A DNA stretch of 64,000 bases from NCBI RefSeq assembly GCF_035194505.1, contig NZ_CP136573.1:434001-498000 (forward strand), read 5' to 3'. The notes beneath the pieces are model-generated. The model was not told where the DNA came from. It did not search any database and saw only the letters and a list, made by a program, of their open reading frames with translations. Made by a program: the position numbers and the translations under genes. Origin of the DNA: Erythrobacter sp. (GTDB taxonomy: Bacteria; Pseudomonadota; Alphaproteobacteria; Sphingomonadales; Sphingomonadaceae). Positions within the stretch are counted from its first letter, which is position 1; each line of letters opens with the position of its first letter. Of the stretch, positions 11,905 through 19,783 are shown one piece after another.

Positions 11905-13145
11905 ACGAGCGCCAGATCATGCCGAATCAGTCAATCACATTGCGAACAATCCAGTCCATCACACCGGACCCGCACCGCGACATTTACGTGTGGGACCCCC
12001 GGTTAAAGGGCTTCGGACTCCGTATCACGCCAAGAGGAGCGCAGTCCTTTGTGTTCCAATATCGGGTCGACGGCGGGCCTGCACGCCGCAAGACAATCGG
12101 CCCTGTCGGAAGTCCATGGACCCCAGCAACAGCGCGCAAAGAAGCCGAGCGGCTGCTGGTCCAGGTCTATCAAGGTATCGATCCGGTCGAAGCCAAGCGC
12201 GAAGCGAAGCGGAAAAAGGAGACGCTAAACTTTCGGACCTACAGCGAAAGGTTCGTAGAGCTCTATCTCAAGCCGAACTGGCGGGGGACGTGGGGCTCGG
12301 CGAATTGCACGATAAACAACGTGTTTATTCCCCGCTGGGGCAACCGACCCGTCCATGAGATCACCCGCGCCGACATCGTGAAGGTGCTGGACGAGTATTC
12401 CGATCGCCCTGCGCGGCGCAAGGAGATCCACTCGCTGCTGCGCAAGCTCTTCAACTGGGCGACCGACCGGCAGGATATCGACGTCTCTCCGCTGGCCGGG
12501 ATGAAGGCGCCAAAGGCTGTCCCGTCGCGCCGCCGGGTGCTGAGCGACGAGGAGATTGTCGCCTTGTGGCGGGCGACCGAGAATTCCGGATGGCCGTGGG
12601 GGCCCTTCGTCCGGATGCTGATCCTGACGATGCAACGGCGTCAGGAAGTTGCCGAGATGGACTGGTCCGAAATCGACCTCGACGCGCGCCGATGGACCTT
12701 GCCGGCCGATCGGGCGAAGAATGATCAGGAACACGTCATCCCGCTGACGAGCCTAGCGCTCGCAGAGCTCCAGCTGCTGGGTCCGAAGCGCAAGGGCCTG
12801 GTATTCACCACGACAGGGACCACTCCCGTCTCGGGCTTCTTCAAAGGACGGGCGGCGCTCCACAAGGACATGATTGCATACCTTAAGGCAAAGCAGATCG
12901 AAGAGGGGGGAGACCCCGACCAGGTCGAGGTTCCGAATTGGCGACTGCACGATATCCGCCGAACCGGGGCAACCCATCTTCAATCGCTGAGAGTCCCTGT
13001 GGAGGTGACCGAAAGCGTGCTAAATCATATCAGCGGAACAAGGGCAGGGGTCGCGGGAATCTATAATCGCTACAAGTATGACGATGAGAAGCGGACCGCT
13101 TTGGATGCCTGGGATACGAAGCTGCGGTCTCTCCTGTCGGCCTAG
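11901..13145 (+). CDS. Tyrosine recombinase/integrase (P4-like, DUF4102 N-terminus)
   Basis: Up to 414 residues. The N-terminal part (DPRLKGFGLRITPRGAQSFV) is the DUF4102-type DNA-binding domain of tRNA-targeting integrases, then a SAM-like core-binding domain (about 110-200). The catalytic domain shows the first Arg in MQRRQEVAEMDW (about 243), HDIRRTGATHL (H-x-x-R, about 350), NHISGTRAGVAGIY with the second His, and the Tyr nucleophile in GIYNRY (about 388). It should drive integration and excision at tRNA-Lys. The start may be GTG 11901, which overlaps an arm-like repeat, or ATG 11919. Confidence 0.95.
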   Translation: MDERQIMPNQSITLRTIQSITPDPHRDIYVWDPRLKGFGLRITPRGAQSFVFQYRVDGGPARRKTIGPVGSPWTPATARKEAERLLVQVYQGIDPVEAKREAKRKKETLNFRTYSERFVELYLKPNWRGTWGSANCTINNVFIPRWGNRPVHEITRADIVKVLDEYSDRPARRKEIHSLLRKLFNWATDRQDIDVSPLAGMKAPKAVPSRRRVLSDEEIVALWRATENSGWPWGPFVRMLILTMQRRQEVAEMDWSEIDLDARRWTLPADRAKNDQEHVIPLTSLALAELQLLGPKRKGLVFTTTGTTPVSGFFKGRAALHKDMIAYLKAKQIEEGGDPDQVEVPNWRLHDIRRTGATHLQSLRVPVEVTESVLNHISGTRAGVAGIYNRYKYDDEKRTALDAWDTKLRSLLSA

Positions 13146-13225
13146 GCCGTTATGGGGCGCGATCAGATCCAGACCATTGCGAGCGGTGCCTCATTGCCAA
13201 CGGCGTCCATCCAATGGTCCGGTCT

Positions 13226-13984
13226 TCAGCTTGAAGCAATCCCCGCCTTTTCAACCGGGGTTGCGACCGGCAGATCGCGCTCGACCCGCTCGGAATAGCG
13301 GTCGACCAGCATTTCGGCGTGCGGGCGCAAAAGGACGGTGAAGCGCACCAGTTCCTCCATAACGTCGACGATGCGGTCGTAATAGGCGGATGGCTTCATG
13401 CGGCCCGCCTCGTCGAACTCGTCATAGGCCTTGGCGACCGACGATTGGTTTGGGATCGTGACCATCCGCATCCAGCGCCCAAGAATGCGCAGGGTGTTGA
13501 CCGTGTTGAAGCTCTGCGAGCCTGCACACACCTGCATCACTGCCAGCGTGCGGCCCTGCGTCGGGCGCAGGCCCTTGTAGGCGAGCGGCAGGTGATCGAT
13601 CTGCGCCTTCATGATCCCGGTGATGGTGCCGTGGCGTTCGGGGCTGCACCATACCTGCCCTTCCGACCACAGCGAATGTTCACGCAATTCGTGCACCGCC
13701 GGATGATCGTCGCCGGTCACCTGATCGGGCAATGGAAGGTCTGACGGATCGAAAATCCGCGTTTCGCAGCCGAACATTTGCAGTAGGCGCGCCGCCTCCT
13801 CCACCGCCAGGCGAGAGAAGGATCGTTCCCTGAGTGAGCCGTAAAGCAACAGGATTCGCGGCGGCTGATCGATCGCGCCAAGGCCGCTCGCCGGATTGCG
13901 GTGCAGGTATTCGGGACGCAGCGCGGGCAGGTGTTCAGGATCGGGCAAAGCGCGCAGGCGGGCCATCAGGATGCTTTCAGTCAT
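13226..13984 (-). CDS. arsH: Arsenical-resistance NADPH-flavin oxidoreductase ArsH
   Basis: 252 residues, starting at ATG 13984 and overlapping the acr3 stop by 4 bases (ATGA). The flavodoxin-like fold shows the FMN phosphate loop [15 protein letters not shown] (about residue 50) and the ArsH-specific [20 protein letters not shown]. The C-terminus carries [16 protein letters not shown]. ArsH uses NADPH and FMN and is linked to oxidation of trivalent methyl- and aromatic arsenicals. It is the last gene of the arsR-arsC-arsC-acr3-arsH operon. Confidence 0.95.
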   Translation of the reverse strand: MTESILMARLRALPDPEHLPALRPEYLHRNPASGLGAIDQPPRILLLYGSLRERSFSRLAVEEAARLLQMFGCETRIFDPSDLPLPDQVTGDDHPAVHELREHSLWSEGQVWCSPERHGTITGIMKAQIDHLPLAYKGLRPTQGRTLAVMQVCAGSQSFNTVNTLRILGRWMRMVTIPNQSSVAKAYDEFDEAGRMKPSAYYDRIVDVMEELVRFTVLLRPHAEMLVDRYSERVERDLPVATPVEKAGIASS

Positions 13985-15051
13985 GCAGCGGGAAAACGGT
14001 CGCGGGTGCGGTTGGCGAATGCGACCAGCGACAGCATCACCGGCACTTCGACCAGCACGCCGACGACCGTCGCCAGCGCGGCCCCGCTCGACAGGCCGAA
14101 CAGGCCAATCGCAACCGCCACCGCCAGTTCGAAGAAGTTCGACGTGCCGATCAGCGCGCAAGGGGCTGCGATATTGTGCGGCACCTTCCACGCCATTGCG
14201 GCGGCATAGGCGACCGCGAAAATGCCGTAAGACTGGATGATGATCGGGATCGCGATCAGCACGATCAGCAGCGGATTGGAGACAATCGTGCCAGCCTGAA
14301 AGGCGAACAACAGCACCACGGTCGCCAGCAGGCCAATGATCGACCACGGCTTCAATCGGGCAGTGAAGGCGTCCACCGCAGCCTCATCGCCGCCATGCGA
14401 CGCGATCACCCGGTTCCGCGTGATGGCCCCCGCCACCAGTGGCACGACGACATAGAGCACCACCGACAGCAGCAGCGTATCCCACGGCACCACAATGTCG
14501 GTGACGCCCAGCAGCAGCGCTACGATGGGTGCAAAGGCGACGATCATCACCAGATCATTCACCGAAACCTGCACCAGCGTGTAGGCCGGATCGCCCTTGG
14601 TCATCTGCGACCAGACAAATACCATCGCGGTGCAGGGCGCCGTGCCGAGCAGGATCAGGCCCGCGATGTATTGATCGGCATCGCCCTCGCTCATCAGCCC
14701 GGCATAGAGGTAATCGAAGAACAACACCGCCAGCGCTGCCATGGTGAACGGCTTGACCAGCCAATTGACCACCAGCGTGATGACGAGCCCCTTGGGCTTG
14801 CGGCCGATGTCCTTGATGCTGCCGAAATCGACCCCGACCATCATCGGAAAGATCATCGCCCAGATCAGCACCGCGACGACGAGATTGACCGAGGCATATT
14901 CCAGCCCGGCCAGCACTCCGACTGCACCGGGAGCAACCAGACCCAGTGCCAGCCCCGCCAGAATGGCCAGCAGCACCCAGACCGACAAATACCGTTCGAA
15001 GTTGCCCAGCGGCGAGGCGGCAGGCGAAGGATTGGCGAGGGTTTGGTTCAT
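13981..15051 (-). CDS. acr3: Arsenite efflux permease Acr3
   Basis: 356 residues with about ten membrane spans, typical of the bile/arsenite/riboflavin transporter superfamily. The conserved Cys in [14 protein letters not shown] (span 4) and the conserved Glu in [15 protein letters not shown] (span 9), both needed for arsenite transport in Acr3 proteins, are present. It exports As(OH)3 across the inner membrane using the proton gradient. Its start overlaps the upstream arsC stop by 4 bases, so translation is coupled. Confidence 0.96.
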   Translation of the reverse strand: MNQTLANPSPAASPLGNFERYLSVWVLLAILAGLALGLVAPGAVGVLAGLEYASVNLVVAVLIWAMIFPMMVGVDFGSIKDIGRKPKGLVITLVVNWLVKPFTMAALAVLFFDYLYAGLMSEGDADQYIAGLILLGTAPCTAMVFVWSQMTKGDPAYTLVQVSVNDLVMIVAFAPIVALLLGVTDIVVPWDTLLLSVVLYVVVPLVAGAITRNRVIASHGGDEAAVDAFTARLKPWSIIGLLATVVLLFAFQAGTIVSNPLLIVLIAIPIIIQSYGIFAVAYAAAMAWKVPHNIAAPCALIGTSNFFELAVAVAIGLFGLSSGAALATVVGVLVEVPVMLSLVAFANRTRDRFPAA

Positions 15052-15476
15052 TTTATGCGCTGCCCCGATGCATCGACGACCTGTTCGCCGTCTTCCTTGA
15101 CGAACGCTCCGCGCTGATCGGCAGAGATCAGATCAAGCACCTCTTCGGACGGACGGCACAGCTTGACGCCCAGCGGAGAGACCACCAGCGGGCGGTTGAT
15201 GAGTACCGGATGCGCCATCATCGCATCGATCAGCTGAGCATCGGTCAGCGCGGGATCATCCAGCCCAAGCTCGGCAAATGGCGTGCCCTTTTCGCGCAGC
15301 AGGGCACGAGGGGTGATGCCCGCACGATCAAGCAGGCTTTCCAACAGCGGACGCGAGGGCGGCGTCTTGAGGTACTCCACCACATGGGGTTCGATCCCGG
15401 CATTGCGGATCATCGCCAGCGTGTTGCGCGAGGTGCCGCATTCGGGGTTGTGATAGATGACGATGTCAGTGGTCAT
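15048..15476 (-). CDS. arsC: Glutaredoxin-dependent arsenate reductase ArsC
   Basis: 142 residues. The ArsC/Spx thioredoxin-like fold has the catalytic Cys in [12 protein letters not shown] (Cys13) and the arginine-bearing [18 protein letters not shown] segment that binds oxyanion. It reduces arsenate to arsenite with glutathione and glutaredoxin. It overlaps its neighbours by 4 bases on each side. A second, unrelated arsenate reductase lies immediately upstream, so the operon encodes both reductase types. Confidence 0.96.
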   Translation of the reverse strand: MTTDIVIYHNPECGTSRNTLAMIRNAGIEPHVVEYLKTPPSRPLLESLLDRAGITPRALLREKGTPFAELGLDDPALTDAQLIDAMMAHPVLINRPLVVSPLGVKLCRPSEEVLDLISADQRGAFVKEDGEQVVDASGQRIK

Positions 15477-15994
15477 TGGGTGTCCTTTGCCCGGATGCTG
15501 GCGCCTTCCTCGCGCCCGATTTCGGCAAGCTTGCCGCGCATCGCCATCTCGTCGATGCTCTTGATCGGCAACATGAGGAACAGCTCGATCCGGCGCTTGA
15601 GATAGGTCAGCGCCTCCAGGAACGCCTTGCGCTGGCCTTCGCCTTCGACAGCGGCGGGATCTTCCACGCCCCAATGTGCAGTGATCGCCTTGCCGGGAAA
15701 GACCGGGCAGCTTTCGCCTGCGGCATTGTCGCAGACGGTGAAGATGAAATCGAATTCGGGCGCGTCGGGCCGGGTGAATTCGTCCCAGCTTTTCGATCGC
15801 AGGCCGTTGGTCGGAAAGCCGAACCCGTCCAGCACCTCGATTGCCATTGGGTGGACATTACCCTTGGGCTGGCTGCCCGCGCTGTAAGCGGCAAAGCGGT
15901 TTTCGCCCAGCTTGTTCATCAGCACCTCGCCCAAAATCGAGCGAGCGCTGTTGCCGGTGCACAGGAACAGGACGTTGTAGATTTTATCGGACAT
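15473..15994 (-). CDS. arsC: Low-molecular-weight phosphatase-type arsenate reductase
   Basis: 173 residues. The start is ATG 15994, giving MSDKIYNVLFLCTGNSARS; a 12-codon longer frame lacks family support. The P-loop C-x5-R-S of LMW tyrosine phosphatases is LCTGNSARS (residues 12-20). Two more Cys lie in VCDNAAGESCPVFPG, the site of the resolving Cys in thioredoxin-linked arsenate reductases, here C-x7-C. It reduces arsenate to arsenite. Its stop overlaps the start of the glutaredoxin-type arsC by 4 bases. Confidence 0.92.
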   Translation of the reverse strand: MSDKIYNVLFLCTGNSARSILGEVLMNKLGENRFAAYSAGSQPKGNVHPMAIEVLDGFGFPTNGLRSKSWDEFTRPDAPEFDFIFTVCDNAAGESCPVFPGKAITAHWGVEDPAAVEGEGQRKAFLEALTYLKRRIELFLMLPIKSIDEMAMRGKLAEIGREEGASIRAKDTQ

Positions 15995-16010
15995 TTTCAG
16001 CCTCAGGCGT

Positions 16011-16367
16011 TCACAGATTGACGGTCTCACAGGAGATTTCAGCCAGCAGGTCGCCGCACATTTCGGGCGCGCCCTGACAGCAATCCTGCATCAGGAAAGT
16101 CAGCAGGCGGCGCATACCGTCAAAGTCGGCGCGGTAATGGATCAGGCGGCTTTCGCGCTCCGACTGGACAAGACCGGCACGCTCAAGCGTCGCCAGATGA
16201 TGCGACATCGTGGACGGTGGTACGCTCTGATGCTCGGCGATTGCGCCGGCAATCATGCCGTCCGGCCCCGCCTTTACCAGCATACGGAACACTGACAGGC
16301 GCGTTTCATGCGCCAGCGCACCCAGCGCATCGACCGCCCAGACCTGTGCGTTGAGATCGTCCACCAT
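16011..16367 (-). CDS. arsR: ArsR-family arsenite-responsive repressor
   Basis: 118 residues. The start is set at ATG 16365-16367 (MVDDLNAQVWAVDAL), with GAAAGGAC as the ribosome-binding site. The winged helix reads AIAEHQSVPPSTMSHHLATLERAGLV. The usual ELCVCDL sensor motif of helix 4 is absent. Instead a C-terminal DCCQGAPEMC offers three Cys (CC-x6-C), like the As(III) site of the Acidithiobacillus-type ArsR. It is the first gene of the ars operon and should repress it until arsenite binds. Confidence 0.93.
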   Translation of the reverse strand: MVDDLNAQVWAVDALGALAHETRLSVFRMLVKAGPDGMIAGAIAEHQSVPPSTMSHHLATLERAGLVQSERESRLIHYRADFDGMRRLLTFLMQDCCQGAPEMCGDLLAEISCETVNL

Positions 16368-16415
16368 TATGTCCTTTCGATGGCGTCGAATTAGCGTTTG
16401 AACCGGCGCAGTCAA

Positions 16416-16437
16416 TCGATGTTTCCAAAAATATCGA
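16416..16437. promoter_or_regulatory. Candidate ArsR operator
   Basis: TCGATGT (16416-16422) and ATATCGA (16431-16437) form an imperfect dyad about 50 bases upstream of the arsR start, in the most A/T-rich part of the intergenic region. The site lies between arsR and the divergent Cys-rich gene and could serve both. The assignment rests on position and symmetry only. Confidence 0.35.
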
Positions 16438-16653
16438 ATCAATGACTGGGCGAACACCGTCATCAAGGCTCGAAAGGCTTGAAGCGCTCACATATAAGCA
16501 GGGGCAACGCCCAACCGTCGCGCGCCTCAGCTCTCACAAATGCGATGACGGGGAGAGTGATGATTTTGCGCTGGAGTGCGCGTTGCTCAAGACGGCATGA
16601 TGGCTCCGAGATACCTGTGTAACTTTGCCTTTGATCCAACCGAACACCGCATT

Positions 16654-16983
16654 ATGGTCCTCCCAGTGACACGGCGCCTCTTCCTCTATCTCGCGGCATT
16701 TCTGGTCGCGCTGCTTCCCGTCGAGGCAACCTATGCAGCGAACGGTTGCGCGCCCATGGCAGAGATGAACGCCGACGCAGGCGACTGCGGCGATTGCATG
16801 GATGACGAACGCGAGCAGTGTCGGAGCTATTGTCTGGCCTTGTGCCAGACGCTGCCAGTAGCGCGCATTTCACCGCTTGAAGTGCGCGATCTGTCATCGC
16901 TCACGTTTCTCCCGCTTCTCGCCAATTCACCGCCCTTGCGAAACGGAGGGCCGGAACCGCCGCCTCCCCGAATGCTCCGCTGA
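16654..16983 (+). CDS. Exported Cys-rich small protein
   Basis: 109 residues from ATG 16654; the frame is open further upstream, but the signal peptide (RRLFLYLAAFLVALLPVEATYA) starts here. The mature part has six Cys (32, 45, 48, 56, 60, 64) in GDCGDCMDDEREQCRSYC and LALCQ, that is C-x2-C-x7-C-x3-C-x3-C, followed by a Pro-rich tail ending PPPPRMLR. It is probably a periplasmic or membrane-attached metal-binding protein. It is divergent from arsR and lies 33 bases upstream of the dicysteine peptide. I do not recognise a family; tail style and size recall small proteins of copper and cation efflux loci. Confidence 0.65.
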   Translation: MVLPVTRRLFLYLAAFLVALLPVEATYAANGCAPMAEMNADAGDCGDCMDDEREQCRSYCLALCQTLPVARISPLEVRDLSSLTFLPLLANSPPLRNGGPEPPPPRMLR

Positions 16984-17016
16984 TCGACGCAATTCAATTT
17001 CAACGGAGATAACATC

Positions 17017-17166
17017 ATGAAGAAGTACATCATCGCTGCAGCAGTGCTGCTAGGTTCCAGCTCGGCTGCTTTTGCCGCTGCGCCGGATCAGGTCGCATCG
17101 CTCGCAATGTCCTGCTGCGACCTCGTGCTCGCATGCTGCGAGGCTGCCATGGACTGCTGCCCGTAA
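17017..17166 (+). CDS. Exported 49-residue peptide with three heptad-spaced Cys-Cys pairs
   Basis: The gene runs from ATG 17017 to TAA 17164-17166, with CGGAGA as the ribosome-binding site. Residues 1-20 are a clean Sec signal (KKYIIAAAVLLG, then AAFA). The mature peptide of about 28 residues has Cys pairs at 33/34, 40/41 and 47/48 (SCCDLVLACCEAAMDCC). The exact 7-residue spacing puts all pairs on one face of a helix. This suggests thiol chelation of a soft metal or arsenite in the periplasm. It follows the Cys-rich gene in one transcript, with a terminator 22 bases downstream, and is divergent from the ars operon. No known family is recalled. Confidence 0.75.
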   Translation: MKKYIIAAAVLLGSSSAAFAAAPDQVASLAMSCCDLVLACCEAAMDCCP

Positions 17167-17187
17167 GGGACTAGCCAAGGCATAAGG

Positions 17188-17225
17188 GCGGGCGTCCGGT
17201 CACCGACTGGGCGCCCGCTTTATTT
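17188..17225 (+). terminator. Rho-independent terminator after the dicysteine peptide gene
   Basis: GCGGGCGTCC (17188-17197) pairs with GGGCGCCCGC (17209-17218), one G-T wobble, around an 11-base loop, and is followed by TTTATTTT. It ends the transcript of the two Cys-rich exported proteins. Confidence 0.8.
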
Positions 17226-17269
17226 TGCGCCGCTCTCGCGCGAATGCCCAACAGTCTAGCGGACCTCGA

Positions 17270-17330
17270 AAGAGCTTTTCATTGCGGCCTTTAATCCGTT
17301 GGCATTCGGCGATGTTCACGAAAAGCTCTT
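17270..17330. repeat. Inverted repeat, 11-bp arms
   Basis: AAGAGCTTTTC (17270-17280) and GAAAAGCTCTT (17320-17330) are perfect complements 39 bases apart, in the gap between the terminator and the convergent ynfA-like gene. No transposase is present. It may be a scar or a bidirectional stop; the role is unknown. Confidence 0.35.
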
Positions 17331-17355
17331 GGAGTGACCATCCCATTAGCTGCCA

Positions 17356-17694
17356 TCAGGCTGATCGTCCTGGACCCATCAGAATCAATCCTGCTCCGAC
17401 GAGGCAAATCGCGGCGCCAATGACATCCCAGCGGTCGGGTCGCGCGCCCTCGACGCTCCAAAGCCAGATGAGTGACGCTGCGATGTAGACGCCGCCATAG
17501 GCTGCGAATGCACGGCCCGCAGCGGGTGTATCGACCAGCGTGAGGAGCCAGGCAAAGATCGCGAGCGAGACCATGCCCGGCGCGACCCACCAGGCAGATT
17601 TGCCGAGCCGCAACCATGCCCAGAACGAAAAGCAACCGGCGATCTCCGCCAGCGCGGCGAGCGCATAGATGAGTCCGGTTTGCAGGGTCGGCAT
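17356..17694 (-). CDS. ynfA: UPF0060 (YnfA-like) small membrane protein
   Basis: 112 residues from ATG 17694; a longer frame exists but the family starts at [20 protein letters not shown]. Four membrane spans are visible. The family marks [29 protein letters not shown] and a C-terminal [11 protein letters not shown] are present. YnfA proteins resemble small multidrug-resistance transporters, and some export quaternary amines. In sphingomonads the gene is often found in metal-resistance islands, as here. It precedes the CadR-like merR gene on the same strand. Confidence 0.92.
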   Translation of the reverse strand: MPTLQTGLIYALAALAEIAGCFSFWAWLRLGKSAWWVAPGMVSLAIFAWLLTLVDTPAAGRAFAAYGGVYIAASLIWLWSVEGARPDRWDVIGAAICLVGAGLILMGPGRSA

Positions 17695-17824
17695 GGTTAG
17701 TGCTTGATCCGTGGCGATAGAGGGGCTGGGCAGACAATTGCCGGGTGTCGCAGCATCGTCAACGCCATCTGGCGAATACATGGACGCGAGGCAGAAGCGT
17801 CGGTGCCAATGTAGCGATCTTCGA

Positions 17825-18229
17825 TCACGTCGCGGGCAGTGCGCGCGGAGCGAGGGTCTCGATGATCTTGCAGTCGGCGACGGTCCCGTGACGGCAGGAA
17901 CCGATCACCCGGTCAAGTTCGCCGCGCAGTGCGCTCAGATCAGCGATCTTGCGGTCGATTTCGGTGAGGTGGACGCGCGCGATTCCGTCAACGGCATCGC
18001 AGGATTGGGCCTTGTCATCCGACAGCGTGAGCAGTTCGCGCACCGCTTCGAGTGTGAAGCCGAGATCGCGGGCGCGGCGGATGAATGACAGGCGCGCCAA
18101 ATGTTCATGACCATAGGCACGATAGTTGGCGCTTGTCCGCGCAGGCGCCGGCAAAAGCCCGATCTTTTCGTAATAGCGCACGGTCTCGACCTTGGTCGCC
18201 GTGGCGCTCGCGAGTTCGCCAATCTTCAT
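17825..18229 (-). CDS. MerR-family divalent-metal regulator (CadR/PbrR/ZntR-like)
   Basis: 134 residues from ATG 18229. The N-terminal HTH ([24 protein letters not shown]) is followed by a dimerisation coiled coil. Cys77, Cys112 and Cys120 ([17 protein letters not shown]) match the three-Cys pattern of CadR/PbrR sensors of Cd, Pb or Zn. It is divergent from a CDF-type efflux gene, with a classical MerR promoter between them. It should activate that gene by untwisting the 19-bp-spaced promoter when metal is bound. Confidence 0.9.
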   Translation of the reverse strand: MKIGELASATATKVETVRYYEKIGLLPAPARTSANYRAYGHEHLARLSFIRRARDLGFTLEAVRELLTLSDDKAQSCDAVDGIARVHLTEIDRKIADLSALRGELDRVIGSCRHGTVADCKIIETLAPRALPAT

Positions 18230-18245
18230 CGCCACTCCTGCGGGC

Positions 18246-18276
18246 TTGACCCTGTAGTTGCTACAGGGTGTAGATA
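18246..18276 (+). promoter_or_regulatory. MerR-type promoter/operator for the cation-efflux gene
   Basis: The -35 is TTGACC (18246-18251) and the -10 is TAGATA (18271-18276), with an over-long 19-base spacer. Inside lies the perfect dyad CCTGTAG-TTG-CTACAGG (18251-18267). This is the standard layout of MerR-activated promoters, and the half-sites resemble CadR/PbrR/ZntR operators. Confidence 0.85.
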
Positions 18277-18312
18277 GAGGGCCGACTCGCCGATTGTCGA
18301 GAAGGTAAGAAG

Positions 18313-18939
18313 ATGGCTGATGATTGCTGCAAGGCCGCGTGCGGAACGACGGCAACGCTGAACGACCCGCGCTGGCGCAGGGCCTTGTGGATCGCGCTTG
18401 GCGTCAATGCCGCCATGTTCGCTGTCGAGATGGCAGCAGGGGCCGCTGCTGACAGCCGCGCATTGCAGGCTGATGCGCTCGATTTTCTGGGCGATGCCGC
18501 CAATTATGCGATCAGCCTGCTGGTCGCTGGGTTGGCGCTGGCATGGCGGGCCCGGGCTGCACTGGCCAAGGGTCTTACCCTCATCGGTCTCGGCTGTTGG
18601 GTGATGATCACGGCCATTCTGGCGGCATTGGGCGGGGCTTCACCCGAGCCTGAATTAATGGGGATCATCGGCGGGCTCGCGCTGGCGGCCAATGCCGGGG
18701 TCGCCATCATGCTCTATCGCTTTCGCACCGGAGACGCGAACATGCGTTCGGTCTGGATCTGCTCGCGCAATGACGCGATCGGCAATATCGCCGTGATGGC
18801 GGCCGCACTTGGCGTGTTCGGTACCGGGACGGCTTGGCCCGACCTTATTGTTGCAGCGATCCTCGCGCTGCTCGGGATCAGCGGCGGCATTCAGATTGTC
18901 TGGCAGGCACGGCGTGAGCTGCAAGGGGTGGTGGCATGA
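18313..18939 (+). CDS. Cation-diffusion-facilitator-like efflux protein with Cys-rich N-terminus
   Basis: 208 residues, six predicted membrane spans. The first residues MADDCCKAAC carry three Cys, a likely metal-capture site. Span 2 contains ALQADALDFLGDAANYAIS, where the Asp residues match the CDF transport site. A second pair occurs in SRNDAIGNIAVMAAA. It lacks the large cytoplasmic C-terminal domain of CzcD, so it is a short CDF variant. It is controlled by the divergent MerR. Its end overlaps the next gene by 4 bases. Confidence 0.85.
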   Translation: MADDCCKAACGTTATLNDPRWRRALWIALGVNAAMFAVEMAAGAAADSRALQADALDFLGDAANYAISLLVAGLALAWRARAALAKGLTLIGLGCWVMITAILAALGGASPEPELMGIIGGLALAANAGVAIMLYRFRTGDANMRSVWICSRNDAIGNIAVMAAALGVFGTGTAWPDLIVAAILALLGISGGIQIVWQARRELQGVVA

Positions 18940-19322
18940 ACGAAGCGCGATCGTCAGGCTTCGCGGGTCGCGAGGCCACACAGCGGGTGATCGCGGCTGA
19001 AATGGCGGCATACCGGTTCGCGGTAGCAGCGGGCGACGATGATCGTGCGTGGCACCATCTGGAGCGGGTTCATATCGTTTCTCAGCCCTATCTTGGCCCG
19101 CATCTCGCCAGTCACGGTGCAATGCTAGGGTTTGCAATCCGGCAGCGCGATTGGGGCGAAGTGCTTGGTCAGATGGTCCGGATCATTCTGGCTCCGCTCG
19201 GCGCGCTGACGGGTCGGTTGCCGGTGGGCAACACCGGGCGATCTAATGTGAGCGCGTTTGCGCCGATGCCGATACCTGCCGATCTGGCGGACACGTTGCG
19301 CCAGCAGGACATGGATTCGTGA
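18936..19322 (+). CDS. DUF3703 family protein
   Basis: 128 residues, no signal peptide or membrane span. The central block (AWHHLERVHIVSQPYLGPHLASH) with several His fits the DUF3703 family, which is commonly encoded next to metal-efflux genes. It is translationally coupled (ATGA) to the CDF gene and so belongs to the MerR-controlled unit. The function is unknown; the His-rich block could bind metal (inference). Confidence 0.8.
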   Translation: MNEARSSGFAGREATQRVIAAEMAAYRFAVAAGDDDRAWHHLERVHIVSQPYLGPHLASHGAMLGFAIRQRDWGEVLGQMVRIILAPLGALTGRLPVGNTGRSNVSAFAPMPIPADLADTLRQQDMDS

Positions 19323-19374
19323 CATCGCAGCTGTCAGATTGCTTGATTAACCCTTTGCAGGTATTGCGGCGCTG

Positions 19375-19713
19375 ATGGCGCGCGTGCTTCTTCTGTTTTG
19401 GCTGGCGATTGGACTGGCATTTGGCGGCGTCGAATCGCCGTCGATGGCGCATGATGCCTTGCCTTACAGTGCTGTGATTGCGTCAGCCGACGCAGGCGGT
19501 CATGCCGATGCAGCGCACCGCGAACATGCTCCCGACGATGAGAATGCACCCTGCCACGCGATGGTTCATCACCATTGCAGCGTGGGGCTTGATGCCGGCG
19601 CGCCGGTCATGGCCGAAAGCCTGTCGCTGGCCCGTGTCGCGATGCGGCCGCAAGACAGCGCCATTCTGAGCTCTCTGGCGCAAGCTCCGCCGCTTCAGCC
19701 ACCTTCTGCCTGA
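19375..19713 (+). CDS. Exported His/Cys-containing small protein
   Basis: 112 residues. An N-terminal signal or anchor (RVLLLFWLAIGLAFGGV) is followed by a His-rich region: HADAAHREHAPDDENAPCHA, then MVHHHC, with two Cys and about nine His. A Pro-rich end (APPLQPPSA) closes it. It is the likely periplasmic metal-binding accessory of the czcCBA genes, which begin 70 bases downstream. Small His-rich proteins in this position are common in sphingomonad czc/cus loci. No specific family is claimed. Confidence 0.6.
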   Translation: MARVLLLFWLAIGLAFGGVESPSMAHDALPYSAVIASADAGGHADAAHREHAPDDENAPCHAMVHHHCSVGLDAGAPVMAESLSLARVAMRPQDSAILSSLAQAPPLQPPSA

Positions 19714-19783
19714 ACTTGCACCGTAACGGCGCACGGACCTGTGGGTTCGCGCGCTGAACGCATGCCAAGTTCAGGAGCCTTTC

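Noticed and set aside
13981..15117. A 427-codon + strand frame opposite acr3
   Set aside because: Gln/Arg/His/Asp-rich shadow of a membrane protein gene; acr3 motifs are clear on the minus strand.
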